The notes: generated by a model from the sequence alone, not told the origin. 64,000 bases of DNA from Azophilus sp965221755 (GCA_965221755.1 OZ244921.1:2914001-2978000); one strand, 5' to 3'. Positions 16,990 to 25,293 are shown, counted from the first letter of the stretch. A program made the numbers and translations.

Positions 16990-18133
16990 TGCCACTGGAC
17001 CTGGTCGATCAGGAACGCGAGCGTCATTGGCTGCGCGAGCACCGTTGCCAGGTGCCGATGGCCGTGCCCGTGGTTGTGCTCAAGGCCGTGGCCTTGGTTC
17101 CTCGGGGTGTTGAAGGTCCCGTTCCCGATGCGCCAGCGGGCCCGGCCGGCCCGCATCAGCGATTCCGCGTTCGATTCGTCGATGTCGACGTCCGTCACCC
17201 ACGGGAAGCGCTGCGCCTTCCCGTCGGGCTTGGTCTCGGTCCACTCCGGGAAGTTCACCTCAAGGTCGCGGTTCGCGTCGTTGAGCGGCACCCCGTTGAT
17301 GAAGCGGCAGCGGCGCCGCGTCCCGTCGCGCCCCTTCGCCTCCATCGTCCGCGTCATCGGCGAGGCGTTGACCGTCTCGAGCAGGTCCGCGTGGTCGCCG
17401 GGCTTCGCGCCCAGCACGAAGCGCATGTTGAGTTCCTTGAGAAGCCGCATGTGCGGGCCGTTCGAGGCCAGGCCGTCCTCGACCGCCTCAGCCCAAGGTG
17501 CGGGTGCTCGCGCCGCACGTCGCGCAGCAGGCGCTTCGCCGCGTTGCGCTCGCAGTCGTTCTTCGCGTCGCCGTCACCGCGCAGGATCGGCTCCGGCGGC
17601 AGGGCGAACACCTCCCGGAAGTCGGGGTGCGCCAAGGCCGCCCCGAGCATCTGGCGGCAGTGCGTCTTCGTCCCGTCCTTGTGGTTCCTGACGCAGCAGT
17701 TGCCGCAACTGACGGACTTCGACGAGAAGTGGCCCGTGCCGTCCACCGACGGCAGGCAGTGGCCGCCGAGCCAGGCGAACCCGTCAAGGCCCTTGTCGCG
17801 CCGCAGCGCCGGGAGCACCGCCTTGAAGGCCCCGCGCAACTCCGAAGGGTCCACCCGGTCGAGCCGCTCGCGCATCGTGGCGTCGGCGGGCACCTGCCGA
17901 ACCCGGTGGAGGCGGCGCAGGTTCCCCCGAACGGCCCCGTCGCACCGCACGCCCTTCTCGAACTTCAGCAGCGAGGAGTGCTTCATGCCGAACGCCGCCA
18001 ATCCCGACATCAGGCAGTCCGTCAGGCTGATCCTCGGGTTCCCCACCGGGTCGTCGGCCCGCTTGAACCGCCCGCGAACCAGCCCCAACAGCCCCGGCGC
18101 GCTGAGCGTCCTGCGAAACAGGGTCTTGGACAT
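16990..18133 (-). pseudogene. Frameshifted DDE transposase of an ISNCY/IS4-like element
   Basis: Two frames together make one transposase. The first (18133 to about 17490) has LTDCLMSGLAAFGMKHSSLL, PSVDGTGHFSSKSVSCGNCC and NDCERNAAKRLLRDVRREHP. The second resumes at EDGLASNGPHMRLLKELNM and ends with RWRIGNGTFNTPRNQGHGLE and LAFLIDQVQ. A one-base shift near 17490 breaks the gene. The 3' end after DQVQ is lost or replaced, so the element is also truncated there. I saw no clear terminal inverted repeats. It is almost certainly inactive. Confidence 0.8.
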
Positions 18134-18576
18134 GGCTGGTCACCCCTGGCCACGAAAGTCCCCCGCAGGATGCTGATTTCGGCGGAAAAGTCTGCGAAGA
18201 TCATTTTCTCAACCCACCGGAAAGCCGCGAAAACAGGGGGTTCCTGTCGGCGGCGGGAATTGCTGCTGCAAAAAACAGTTTGGAGTTGTGAGCCGGTTAG
18301 GCTGACTCGGCGCTCAGGCGTGGATTGCCTGACGCCGAACGAGTACTTTGTCGCGATCGAGGATGCTGCCTGATCCGGCGGCCACAAAGCTCCGAAAGGT
18401 TCTGAGCCGGCACACGGGGTTGCAATCCGCCGTCGAACAGCTAGCCTCTTGACGAGTCAGTGCCCCGGCAGTTGCGGACGTTCTTTCCCGTCGGATACAA
18501 GGTGCGCACCATCCCTCAAGGGAGCTGCGCCCGCGCAGCCAAGGGCGCGCCGCTCCGCCGCGGACAGGAGACCGAA
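18134..18576. other. Gap between IS transposase and SnoaL-like gene
   Basis: About 440 bases hold no convincing gene. The left part is probably the outer end of the IS. On the plus strand a frame ending at 18373 reads GVDCLTPNEYFVAIEDAA, which resembles the C-terminus of a PIN-type toxin but is too short to assign. At 18397-18420 there is a degenerate copy of a dispersed repeat (TTCTGAGCCGGCAC) seen better at 21003 and 53849. Confidence 0.4.
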
Positions 18577-19104
18577 ATGGAAACAGGACAAGTCCCCAAC
18601 TTGGCGGAGGTGGCCGACCGCTTGGCGATTCAGGATGTGCTGGCCCAACACAGCCGCGGCGTGGACCGGGCTTGCGAAGCCACCCTGAAGTCGGCCTATT
18701 GGCCGGATGCGGAAGTGGCGTACGGCGGCTTCAACGGTCCGGCCCATCGGTTTTGCGAGATGTTGCCCACAGGGATCAAGCGCTACGCCGCCACCCAGCA
18801 CAGCATCACCAACACGGCCATTGACCTGCGCGGCGATGAGGCGCGGGTGGAGACCTACGTGACCGCCTACCACTACTTGGCGGCGGAGGCCGAGGAAGGC
18901 GGCGACGCCGAAATGACCTACATCGGACGTTACTTGGATCGCATGGAGAAGCGCGGGGACGTCTGGAAGATCGCCCATCGGCGGGTGGTGATGGATTGGA
19001 ACCGGAACGCCGCCGCGACGGCGATTCTGGAAGGCCCGCCCTTTGACGGATTGGCGCGCGGCAAGCGGCACCCGGACGATCCGCTTTACGACCACTTGGC
19101 CTGA
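18577..19104 (+). CDS. SnoaL-like / NTF2-fold protein
   Basis: The frame is open from 18460, but the ATG at 18577 has an AGGAG box 7 bases upstream and removes a low-complexity leader, giving 175 residues. It opens with LAEVADRLAIQDVLAQHSRG, followed by DRACEATLKSAYWPDAEVAY and DVWKIAHRRVVMDWN, the usual NTF2-like layout of SnoaL-type proteins. These are small cyclases, isomerases or dehydratases or oxygenase partners. It is about 20 bases upstream of the ThuA-like gene and probably co-transcribed. It is only distantly related to the 15599 protein. Confidence 0.8.
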   Translation: METGQVPNLAEVADRLAIQDVLAQHSRGVDRACEATLKSAYWPDAEVAYGGFNGPAHRFCEMLPTGIKRYAATQHSITNTAIDLRGDEARVETYVTAYHYLAAEAEEGGDAEMTYIGRYLDRMEKRGDVWKIAHRRVVMDWNRNAAATAILEGPPFDGLARGKRHPDDPLYDHLA

Positions 19105-19124
19105 ACGGGCCGCAAGCCGCCGTC

Positions 19125-19895
19125 GTGCAGGAGATATTGCTCGTCACCAAGGGCCATCCCTTTGAACGGGAGCCGTTCTTCGCCATCTTTGACGGCATGG
19201 AGGGCGTCAACTGGACCCATGTGGAGCAGCCTGCGGCCCAAGCGCTGTTCAACGTCAAGCAGGCACGGCGCTACGACGCCTACGTGCTCTACGACATGCC
19301 CGGCATTCGCTTCCCGTCGGTCGGCGCGCCCGAGTTCGAGGAGCCTGCCGAGGACTACAAGCGGGACTTCAAGGCGCTCCTCGAAGCAGGCCATGGCTTC
19401 GTCTTCCTGCACCACGCCATCGCCGGCTGGCCGGCTTGGGAGGATTACGCCCGCATCATCGGCGGGCGATTTCTTTACCTGCCCGGCGAGTTGCGGGGCA
19501 GGCCCTGCCAAGATTCCGGGTACCGCCACAAGGTCACCCACCAAGTCAGCGTCGCGGCGCACCATCCGGTCACTGAGGGCGTTCCCGATGCCTTCCCCAT
19601 GACGGATGAGCTCTACCTCTACGAAGTGTTCGAGGACGAGGTCACGCCCCTGCTGCGCAGCGACTACGCCTTCGAGCGCGACAACTTCCATTCGGCGGCG
19701 CGGGTGGTGCGGGACGGCAAGATGTTCGACAACGAAGGCTGGAGCCATGCCCCCGGCAGCAATCTGGTGGGCTGGACCAAGGAGGAGGGCCGCAGCCGCA
19801 TCGTCTATCTTCAGGGCGGCGATGACCCGGAGGCCTACGCCAACCCGCACTATCAGCGCCTAATCGCCAATGCCATCGGCTGGGTCTCGCCCTGA
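19125..19895 (+). CDS. ThuA-like protein (glutamine amidotransferase-like fold)
   Basis: The product has 256 residues from a GTG. Landmarks are EILLVTKGHPFEREPFFAIF, the central HGFVFLHHAIAGWPAWEDYA, VTHQVSVAAHHPVTEGVP, DELYLYEVFEDEVTPLL and the final RIVYLQGGDDPEAYANPHYQ with LIANAIGW. ThuA-fold proteins are linked to trehalose or other sugar use but are poorly characterised. The gene follows a SnoaL-like gene and may serve the same unknown pathway. The TTG at 19139 is an alternative start. Confidence 0.82.
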   Translation: MQEILLVTKGHPFEREPFFAIFDGMEGVNWTHVEQPAAQALFNVKQARRYDAYVLYDMPGIRFPSVGAPEFEEPAEDYKRDFKALLEAGHGFVFLHHAIAGWPAWEDYARIIGGRFLYLPGELRGRPCQDSGYRHKVTHQVSVAAHHPVTEGVPDAFPMTDELYLYEVFEDEVTPLLRSDYAFERDNFHSAARVVRDGKMFDNEGWSHAPGSNLVGWTKEEGRSRIVYLQGGDDPEAYANPHYQRLIANAIGWVSP

Positions 19896-19995
19896 TGGCG
19901 GCGCACTGCCAACCCGATTTCGACAACGTGCCCCGCATTGCCAGCGGACTGGCCGAAATCGACGGTTACGCCAACTCAGGCAGTGTTTCGACGCC

Positions 19996-20379
19996 CTAGG
20001 CCATCGCCGCTCGCGCAAGCCGCCGATCCAACGTCGCCAAGGGACGCTGATCCCTGACCGCCAACTCAAGGTAGCGCGCATCGTAAACCGAAAGATGATG
20101 GATCCTCGCGAGCCGTAGCGTTGAAGCGCTGTCCGAAGCGCGGTCCAACCGTATATCCAACGCGTCGATTTCGGCAAGCGCCTGTGAGGTTTGCTCTTCC
20201 ATGAGCCTACCTTTGCGCTCGCTGACGACGAGCACGTTGCGCAGTTCCGTCCACCAGAGGTCCGGCGCGCACGCGCCCACCTCGAGAATCCTGCTGAGGA
20301 CAGCATGGGTTCCGGGGGAGGCATCGTCTTCCATAATCCATGCGGCGGTGACGGAGCAGTCCAAGACGGGGCCAGTCAA
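19996..20379 (-). CDS. vapC: VapC-type PIN-domain toxin
   Basis: The product has 127 residues. The acidic PIN-domain residues are D7 (VLDCSVTAAW), E45 (WWTELRNVL), D100 (HLSVYDARYLELA) and D118 (LATLDRRLA). It should be a Mg2+-dependent endoribonuclease, usually against tRNA or rRNA. The start overlaps the antitoxin stop (ATGA). It looks complete. A decayed fragment of a related vapC lies at 25213-25293. Confidence 0.87.
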   Translation of the reverse strand: MTGPVLDCSVTAAWIMEDDASPGTHAVLSRILEVGACAPDLWWTELRNVLVVSERKGRLMEEQTSQALAEIDALDIRLDRASDSASTLRLARIHHLSVYDARYLELAVRDQRPLATLDRRLARAAMA

Positions 20380-20618
20380 CGTCGGCCCTCGTCGCGCATC
20401 GCCAGTATCTGTTCAGGCGTTGCCCAACCCACCTCGGCGCGCAGTGCCCGCAGGTTCTTGGCGGCCGCGATGGCCCTTGAGCGGTCGGGTGCGTCTGGCG
20501 GCACCAAGCGCGCGACGGGTCGCCGCCGCCTAGTGATGGATATCGTCTCGCCACGAGAAACCGCATCGAGCAACTCGGAGAGATGCGTTTTCGCTTGGAA
20601 TGCTCCCACTTGACGCAT
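20376..20618 (-). CDS. vapB: VapB/Phd-family antitoxin
   Basis: The product has 80 residues. The N-terminal MRQVGAFQAKTHLSELLDAV and SITRRRRPVARLVP are the Phd/YefM DNA-binding fold. The C-terminal ATPEQILAMRDEGRR is the flexible toxin-binding tail. It neutralises VapC and probably represses its own promoter just upstream of 20618, where ACTAGCTAGCAAACC (minus strand) forms a short palindromic AT-rich stretch. Its stop overlaps the vapC start. Confidence 0.87.
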   Translation of the reverse strand: MRQVGAFQAKTHLSELLDAVSRGETISITRRRRPVARLVPPDAPDRSRAIAAAKNLRALRAEVGWATPEQILAMRDEGRR

Positions 20619-20693
20619 GGTTGTACTGCAATCAACTGGTTTGCTAGCTAGTTTATTGGTTGCGTCATCGCCGTCAAGGCGCGACCTGACGGT

Positions 20694-20724
20694 CGCGGAT
20701 GGAGTTTCGCTGGCGCGAAACTCC
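20694..20724. repeat. Palindromic short repeat (GGAGTTTCGC...GCGAAACTCC)
   Basis: A 10-base inverted repeat GGAGTTTCGC and GCGAAACTCC with a 4-base centre lies here. The surrounding 30 bases match, in reverse complement, the palindromes at 61285 and 61384. It behaves like a REP-type dispersed hairpin. It abuts the MITE at 20740. Confidence 0.65.
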
Positions 20725-20739
20725 GCGCTCGTCGCTTAG

Positions 20740-20995
20740 GGAGCCTCTGATTAAGTCCCGGAAGTTCAGAGTGGCCTGTGGGGCGCGCTGGCAAGGCGCG
20801 GCGAAGCCGTGTGGCAGGTCCCACACAATGAGCCGCAACGCCGCCAGCGCGCCCCACAGGCGCTCCCGAAGGGCGCTTCACGGCACCTGCGGCCCAAATT
20901 CCGCTCCGCCTGCGGATGCTGCGCTCCTGCTTGCGGGATCATTTCCATCTTCAAGCAGTGAAGCGCTGAACGAACGGGACTTGATCAGAGGCTCC
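20740..20995. mobile_element. MITE-like element, copy A, with TTAG target-site duplication
   Basis: The element is 256 bases. The 21-base terminal inverted repeats begin GGAGCCTCTGAT and end ATCAGAGGCTCC, with one mismatch between ends. It is flanked on both sides by TTAG (20736-20739 and 20996-20999). No reading frame inside encodes a transposase. A second copy in the opposite orientation, with 45 or so extra internal bases, is at 46181-46481. It is probably mobilised by a transposase encoded elsewhere. Confidence 0.8.
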
Positions 20996-21002
20996 TTAGA
21001 TC

Positions 21003-21032
21003 AGATTCCGGTATGTTTCTGAGCCCGCACAG
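21003..21032. repeat. Dispersed 30-base repeat, copy 1
   Basis: The stretch ATTCCGGTATGTTTCTGAGC followed by CCGCACAG recurs at 53849-53880 and, reversed, at 61336-61371. Here it lies exactly between the MITE and the left edge of the SnoaL fragment, suggesting it marks a recombination junction. Confidence 0.6.
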
Positions 21033-21033
21033 G

Positions 21034-21455
21034 CGCCGAGCGGCGTCATGCGCGCCGGCAACCGCGATGCGATCATGGCGATTTTCGTGGCGGCGTTCAA
21101 AGTCCGCGGCCCCGGCTGCCACTGGACCCACGACCCTTTCATCCGCATCGACGACGAAGACCCCAACGCCGCCACCGGCATGGTGCTGAGCCACGCGTAG
21201 ACCACCCCCAACGGCCTCGTCAGCTTGGCCGCCATGAAGTGCAACGACCGCTATCGGCGTGTGCACGGCCGCTGGCGCTTCTCCCGCCGCCAGATCCAGT
21301 TCCTCTACTATGTGCCCGCCGAGAAGTACCTTGAGGGTCTCAGCCGCAAGCAGCGTCTTTTCCACGGCGGCGACTGGCAGGATGCGGACTACCCCGAAGC
21401 GTTGCCCGCATGGCAGGACTTCGACCGCCGCCATCAACCGGATGGAGCGGGGTAG
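21034..21455 (+). pseudogene. Truncated duplicate of the SnoaL-like gene at 15599
   Basis: From GVMRAGNRDAIMAIFVAAF to the stop, this matches the intact gene at 15599-16171 with scattered substitutions. The first 55 or so codons are missing and an in-frame TAG at 21198-21200 interrupts it (SHA-stop-TTPNG). Similarity continues a little past the stop codon to about 21483, as in the parent. The fragment therefore arose by duplication of parent bases from about 15755 to 16200. An internal ATG at 21225 could make only a 76-residue remnant. Confidence 0.88.
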
Positions 21456-21498
21456 GGCAGCCTCCCGGCTGGCGCGAGGTTCCTAGTGTTCCGTCACG

Positions 21499-21881
21499 TT
21501 TCTATTTTCGGGTACAGGCGCTTGAGCTTGACGCGGGCGTCCTCGGTGGTGAACTGCCAGTCGACGCCGACCTGCCGACGGTTCCGTTCCCGCGCCCAAG
21601 GCGCGGCCCGGCCGGCCACGGCGGCGATGCTGCCTAGGCGGTCGCCCAAGGACTGGCGGGTGAGCACGCTCAGCTCCGACTCCGCGACGTTCAGCCAAGC
21701 TGCCGTGCTTGGGCGTGAAGACCAGCTCCAGGCGGTCCATGACGCGCTTCGCCTCGGCCGCGCCGAACGCCGCGTGGAGGGAGCCGAAGTCGTGCGTGTT
21801 CAGGTTGTCGCACACCAGCGTGATGCGCTCCGACCCGGCGTAGCGCGGCTCGTCCACGAGGGCGCGCACCCGTGCCGCCCA
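21499..21881 (-). pseudogene. IS630-family transposase, C-terminal fragment with frameshift
   Basis: The frame first reads ERITLVCDNLNTHDFGSLHA and LELVFTPKHGS, which covers the second catalytic Asp (CDNLNTH) of IS630 transposases. It then shifts to a second frame with VAESELSVLTRQSLGDRLGS and ends WQFTTEDARVKLKRLYP. The N-terminal half is missing. The element is dead. Its upstream edge joins a cytosine-5 methyltransferase fragment in the same frame. Confidence 0.82.
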
Positions 21882-21971
21882 GTCCACCGCGCAAACCGTC
21901 TGGAAGCCCGCGGCGTCAACGCCTATGTCAAGCCCGTCGGCCCCAGCGAACAGGCTGATGGCGGACGGCTT
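21882..21971 (-). pseudogene. N-terminal fragment of a DNA cytosine-5 methyltransferase
   Basis: About 28 codons encode SAISLFAGADGLDIGVDAAG followed by FQTVCAVD. This is motif I of C5 DNA methyltransferases, the SAM-binding FAGAGG loop, with D replacing the second G of AGG. The rest of the gene (the PCQ catalytic motif and others) is absent because the IS630 fragment follows directly. It is a relic of a lost restriction-modification or solitary methylase gene. Confidence 0.7.
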
Positions 21972-22212
21972 GCGGCGGTCCTTCCGAGCGCCCCGACGCG
22001 AATCCGACGCCATTCGGGCATGGTCCAATCCGGTCTCCCTGCGCGTCTTCCGCGACACCGCTGCTCCCGGCCTCAGCGGCTGCAATCGCGCCGGTGCCGT
22101 TGATGCGCAATCCACGGACGGGCCATGCTGGCGTCAACGCCTTTGAACGCACGCCTTTGAACGCACGCGAGACTTGGACCGCTTTTGATCATGCCTTCCA
22201 GAACCGCCGAGC

Positions 22213-23502
22213 CTAAGGCGCAGGCCGCCGATCCGCTTTCGCCGTGAACTCAATGTGCAGCTCGTTCAGCGCCCGCAGCCCGTAGTTCGGGTAGTGCCTT
22301 AAGTCGTTGCGGCCGGGCGTCAGGCGGAAGTCCTCAACGTTGTCGATGAAGGCCTTGAAGCCCCAGTGGAGTTCCCGGCGGGCCAACGGCGCACCCAAGC
22401 AGTAGTGGGTGCCGGAGCTGTAGCCCAAGTGCGATGCGGCGTTGCGCCGCTCCAGATCGACGTCGTCCGGACGCTCGAATTGCGCCGGATCCCGGTTGCC
22501 GGCGGCGAACCGGGCATCGATCATCGCGCCCTTGGGGATGGTGACGCCGTGCAGGGTGATGTCGGTCTTTGCGGTGCGGGTGAGTCCCTGCACCGGGCTT
22601 TCCAGGCGCACCACCTCCTCGCAAAAGGTGCGCAGGTGCTTGTCTGGGTCGGCCTTCAGCTTCGCCCACACTTTGGGGTTCCTGGCCAGCAGCATGATGC
22701 CCGCGGACAGGGCGTTGGTGGTGGTCTCGGAACCGCCCACGAAGGTGTCCTGCATCATCTCCGCGTGCAGTTCGTTGTCGGTGAGGGTCCGGCCCCAGCC
22801 CGGCACCGGCGTGTTGACCAGATCCGAGAGCAGGGTGCCGTCCGGCTCGCGGCGCAGGCGCTCGAAGATGGGCTGAAAGTAGTGTTGAGCTTGAATTTCC
22901 ATTTCGGTGGCCCAGATCACTTCCGCTTCGCTGAGGTCGAACCCCGTGCCCCGGAACCAGGCGTCGGTCCACGCCTTGATCTGCCAGATGTCGGCTTCCT
23001 TGGCGCCCATCTGGCGGCAGATGATGATCAGCGGCAGCGGCACCGCAAACTGCTTGACGAAGTTGCAGTGGCCGTCGTCGATGAAGCCATCGATCAGTTC
23101 ATAAGCCAACGCCTTGACCTCGCCGTCCAAGGCGTTGATGCGCTTGGGCCGGAAGGCCGCATCGAAGATGGAGCGCATCTGCTTGTGCTCCGGATCGTCC
23201 CGGGCGGCCAGCGACTCGCCGGGCACCCATCCCTTCTCGACAAACAGCTCGTAGGCCTTGCGGGCATGGCCGGTGAGCTTCTCGTGATCGTTGCTCGGCC
23301 GATGGTTGCTGAAGCGCTCGGTGTCCAGGCACACCATGCGCAGATCCTCGTAGCGGGTGAGGACCCAGATGCCCGTGCGCGGATCCCGAAACACCGGCGC
23401 CTGCTCGCGCAGCAGGCTGTACGTGGGATAGGGGCACTCAAGGATCTCGGCATCCGCCAGCGTGGCCTCGTCGAGGCTGGCGGGACACACGGGATGGTCC
23501 AT
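22213..23502 (-). CDS. Cytochrome P450
   Basis: Starting at the ATG at 23502 (MDHPVCPASLD) the product has 429 residues; the longer frame adds a low-complexity leader. The I-helix oxygen-activation motif is FVGGSETTTNA. The ExxR pair is EEVVRLE. The heme loop is HLGYSSGTHYCLGAPLAR, with the Cys ligand and Tyr where Phe is usual. It should be a soluble bacterial monooxygenase that needs separate redox partners. It shares long stretches with the P450 at 55936-57246. A degenerate piece of a closely related gene is at 25347-25440. Confidence 0.93.
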   Translation of the reverse strand: MDHPVCPASLDEATLADAEILECPYPTYSLLREQAPVFRDPRTGIWVLTRYEDLRMVCLDTERFSNHRPSNDHEKLTGHARKAYELFVEKGWVPGESLAARDDPEHKQMRSIFDAAFRPKRINALDGEVKALAYELIDGFIDDGHCNFVKQFAVPLPLIIICRQMGAKEADIWQIKAWTDAWFRGTGFDLSEAEVIWATEMEIQAQHYFQPIFERLRREPDGTLLSDLVNTPVPGWGRTLTDNELHAEMMQDTFVGGSETTTNALSAGIMLLARNPKVWAKLKADPDKHLRTFCEEVVRLESPVQGLTRTAKTDITLHGVTIPKGAMIDARFAAGNRDPAQFERPDDVDLERRNAASHLGYSSGTHYCLGAPLARRELHWGFKAFIDNVEDFRLTPGRNDLRHYPNYGLRALNELHIEFTAKADRRPAP

Positions 23503-23682
23503 GCGGTTGATGGCGCTCACGGCAGGCTGGCGGCTCCGGTTTGCTGGAGCGTGATTGTAAGCCTTGGGCCGCTGTTTTGGGCTACTGTTTTGGGCTGCTC
23601 TCGGGAATGCGCCCATACGCTGCCAGCAGGCCCGTCGCGCGCAGCCCTGAGGCGCGCGCGGCGCCGATCCTTACCTTGCAGG

Positions 23683-23795
23683 TTCGGGGTGCCCATCACC
23701 ATCCGGCTGGTGGCGACCTCCGGGCACAACCGTTCGATCCCGGAGTGCTTGGGGGACCGCTGCCGCAGCGATGGCGTGCGCCTGCCGGTCTCGGC
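23683..23795 (+). pseudogene. Remnant of a Na+/solute symporter gene
   Basis: This stretch matches bases about 25753-25875 of the intact symporter at 25494-27059, with a 9-base deletion and several substitutions. It covers the codons for GVLITIRLVATSGHR to YRSDGVRLLVS. It has no start and ends abruptly where the 84-base inverted repeat begins. Together with the P450 fragment in front of the intact symporter, it points to an old tandem duplication of a P450-symporter pair. Confidence 0.82.
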
Positions 23796-23879
23796 AGTGC
23801 ATCAGTTTGAATTTTTTGAAACGCGGGACGCCGCGGTTGGGGCCGCGCCCAAACCCGAAGCAATTCAAACTGATGCACT
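23796..23879. repeat. 84-base element with perfect 18-base inverted repeats
   Basis: AGTGCATCAGTTTGAATT (23796-23813) is perfectly inverted as AATTCAAACTGATGCACT (23862-23879), separated by 48 bases of GC-rich DNA. A partial third copy, GGTGCATCAATCT, is at 23928-23940. The arms are AT-rich compared with the surroundings. It could be a tiny MITE or a hairpin regulating the ATPase gene 110 bases downstream. It has no coding content. Confidence 0.7.
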
Positions 23880-23988
23880 ACCGAAAGCCGAGCCGGTCAG
23901 CAGCGAGTGTGCAGCCCGGGATCTGTCGGTGCATCAATCTGTCGAATCGCAGAGTGAATGTTGACAATTTGAAGATTAAATCTGCAAA

Positions 23989-25191
23989 ATGTCAAACATG
24001 TGGATTGATCGGCTGGCTTCGAAACCGTTGCGCCAACTCGCCTCGACCTTTCCGGCAGTACTGGTCACGGGTGCGCGGCAGACCGGCAAGACCTCACTGG
24101 TGCGCCGACAGTTTCCGGAATACGGCTACGTCAGCCTAGACCTGCCATTGCTTGCGGACCAAGCGGAACAGTCGCCGGAAAGTTTTCTTGCGGCGCATCC
24201 CCCGCCGCTGATCATCGACGAGGTTCAATACGCCCCAAGCCTGTTCCGCCATCTGAAGGTCGCCATCGACCAGCAGCGCGAACTTCGCGGTCGGTTCATC
24301 TTGACGGGCTCGCAGCAGTTCGCGTTGATGCGGGAAGCCGGGGACAGTTTGGCGGGTCGGTGCGGCCTGCTCAACCTGCCGGGGCTTTGCATTGAGGAAA
24401 TCCGATCCTCCGGCTGGGAGCCAGGCGCCAAAAGCGCTTCGAACCTGCTGCGGCGCGGCGGGTTTCCGGAACTCTGGGCGAACCCGGAAATCGATGCGAA
24501 GGATTTCTTCCAAGCGTATGTCAGCACCTATCTGGAACGTGACCTTCGACAATTGATCCGGGTCGGCAGCCTGCGCGACTTCGAGCGATTCGTTCGAGCC
24601 TGCGCGACGCGGGCCGGCAACCTGCTCAACCGCTCCGACCTTGCGCGCGATGTCGGCATCTCCCATTCAACTGCGAACGAGTGGCTTTCGGCGCTTCAGG
24701 CCGGCAATCAGGTCATTCTCCTAGAACCTTGGTTTGCCAATCTGGGCAAGCGGCTCGTCAAGTCCCCGAAGCTCCACTTTGCGGATACCGGCCTGCTTTG
24801 CTTTCTTTTGGGAATGGACGATCTAGCCATTGAGACCTCACCGCTTACCGGTCGCGTGTGGGAGAACCTTGTCCTCTCGGAGTTGCGCGCCCACTTGGCG
24901 CTTGAACACCCGGATTGGAGTCTGTGGTTTTATCGCGACCAGCAAAACCGTGAAGCCGATTTCCTCATCCAAGGGCCTTTCGACCACATTCGGCTGGCGG
25001 AGGCCAAGTGGTCGGAGACGGCGTCGCTCCCAGCCTTCGCGCGGCTTGAGAAAATCGCCCGCACACTGGGCGCGAGCCGCGACATTCGAAGCGTCGAATT
25101 GGCCTTGGTGACCCGGAGCGGCTGCAGCGCCCGCTTTGGTGACAACAAGCGCGTGGTTTCGGCTTGGCGAATCGCGGACATTGCGCATTGA
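23989..25191 (+). CDS. AAA ATPase with C-terminal DUF4143
   Basis: The product has 400 residues. Walker A is GARQTGKT (28-35), Walker B is PPLIIDEVQ (73-80) and a sensor-like FILTGSQQF follows. The central part has GGFPELWANPEI and SHSTANEWLSALQAGNQVIL (winged helix). The C-terminal DUF4143 region has HFADTGLLCFLLGMDD, GRVWENLVLSEL, a nuclease-like READFLIQGPF and LAEAKWS. The E-D-ExK-like arrangement recalls a PD-(D/E)XK fold. These single-gene ATPases are common in accessory DNA and their role is unknown. An alternative start is the ATG at 23998. Confidence 0.9.
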   Translation: MSNMWIDRLASKPLRQLASTFPAVLVTGARQTGKTSLVRRQFPEYGYVSLDLPLLADQAEQSPESFLAAHPPPLIIDEVQYAPSLFRHLKVAIDQQRELRGRFILTGSQQFALMREAGDSLAGRCGLLNLPGLCIEEIRSSGWEPGAKSASNLLRRGGFPELWANPEIDAKDFFQAYVSTYLERDLRQLIRVGSLRDFERFVRACATRAGNLLNRSDLARDVGISHSTANEWLSALQAGNQVILLEPWFANLGKRLVKSPKLHFADTGLLCFLLGMDDLAIETSPLTGRVWENLVLSELRAHLALEHPDWSLWFYRDQQNREADFLIQGPFDHIRLAEAKWSETASLPAFARLEKIARTLGASRDIRSVELALVTRSGCSARFGDNKRVVSAWRIADIAH

Positions 25192-25212
25192 TGCGGCGCC
25201 TGAGTCCAATTG

Positions 25213-25293
25213 ACATCATTGTCTTCGATACTCCATGCGGCGGCGACGGAGCAGCTCATAACCAAGCCGGCCAACGTCGGCCCCCGTCACGAA
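25213..25293 (-). pseudogene. Remnant of a vapC start
   Basis: Read on the minus strand, GADVGRLGYELLRRRRMEYR in one frame and MAGLVMSCSVAAAWSIEDND in another match the end of vapB and the first 20 codons of vapC at 20376-20379 (MTGPVLDCSVTAAWIMEDD). D7 of the toxin is changed to S. Nothing further of the module remains. It is a second, decayed vapBC locus about 5 kb from the intact one. Confidence 0.7.

Noticed and set aside
18300..18373. Possible C-terminal remnant of a PIN-domain toxin on the plus strand
   Set aside because: Only about 20 residues resemble such proteins; too short to support.
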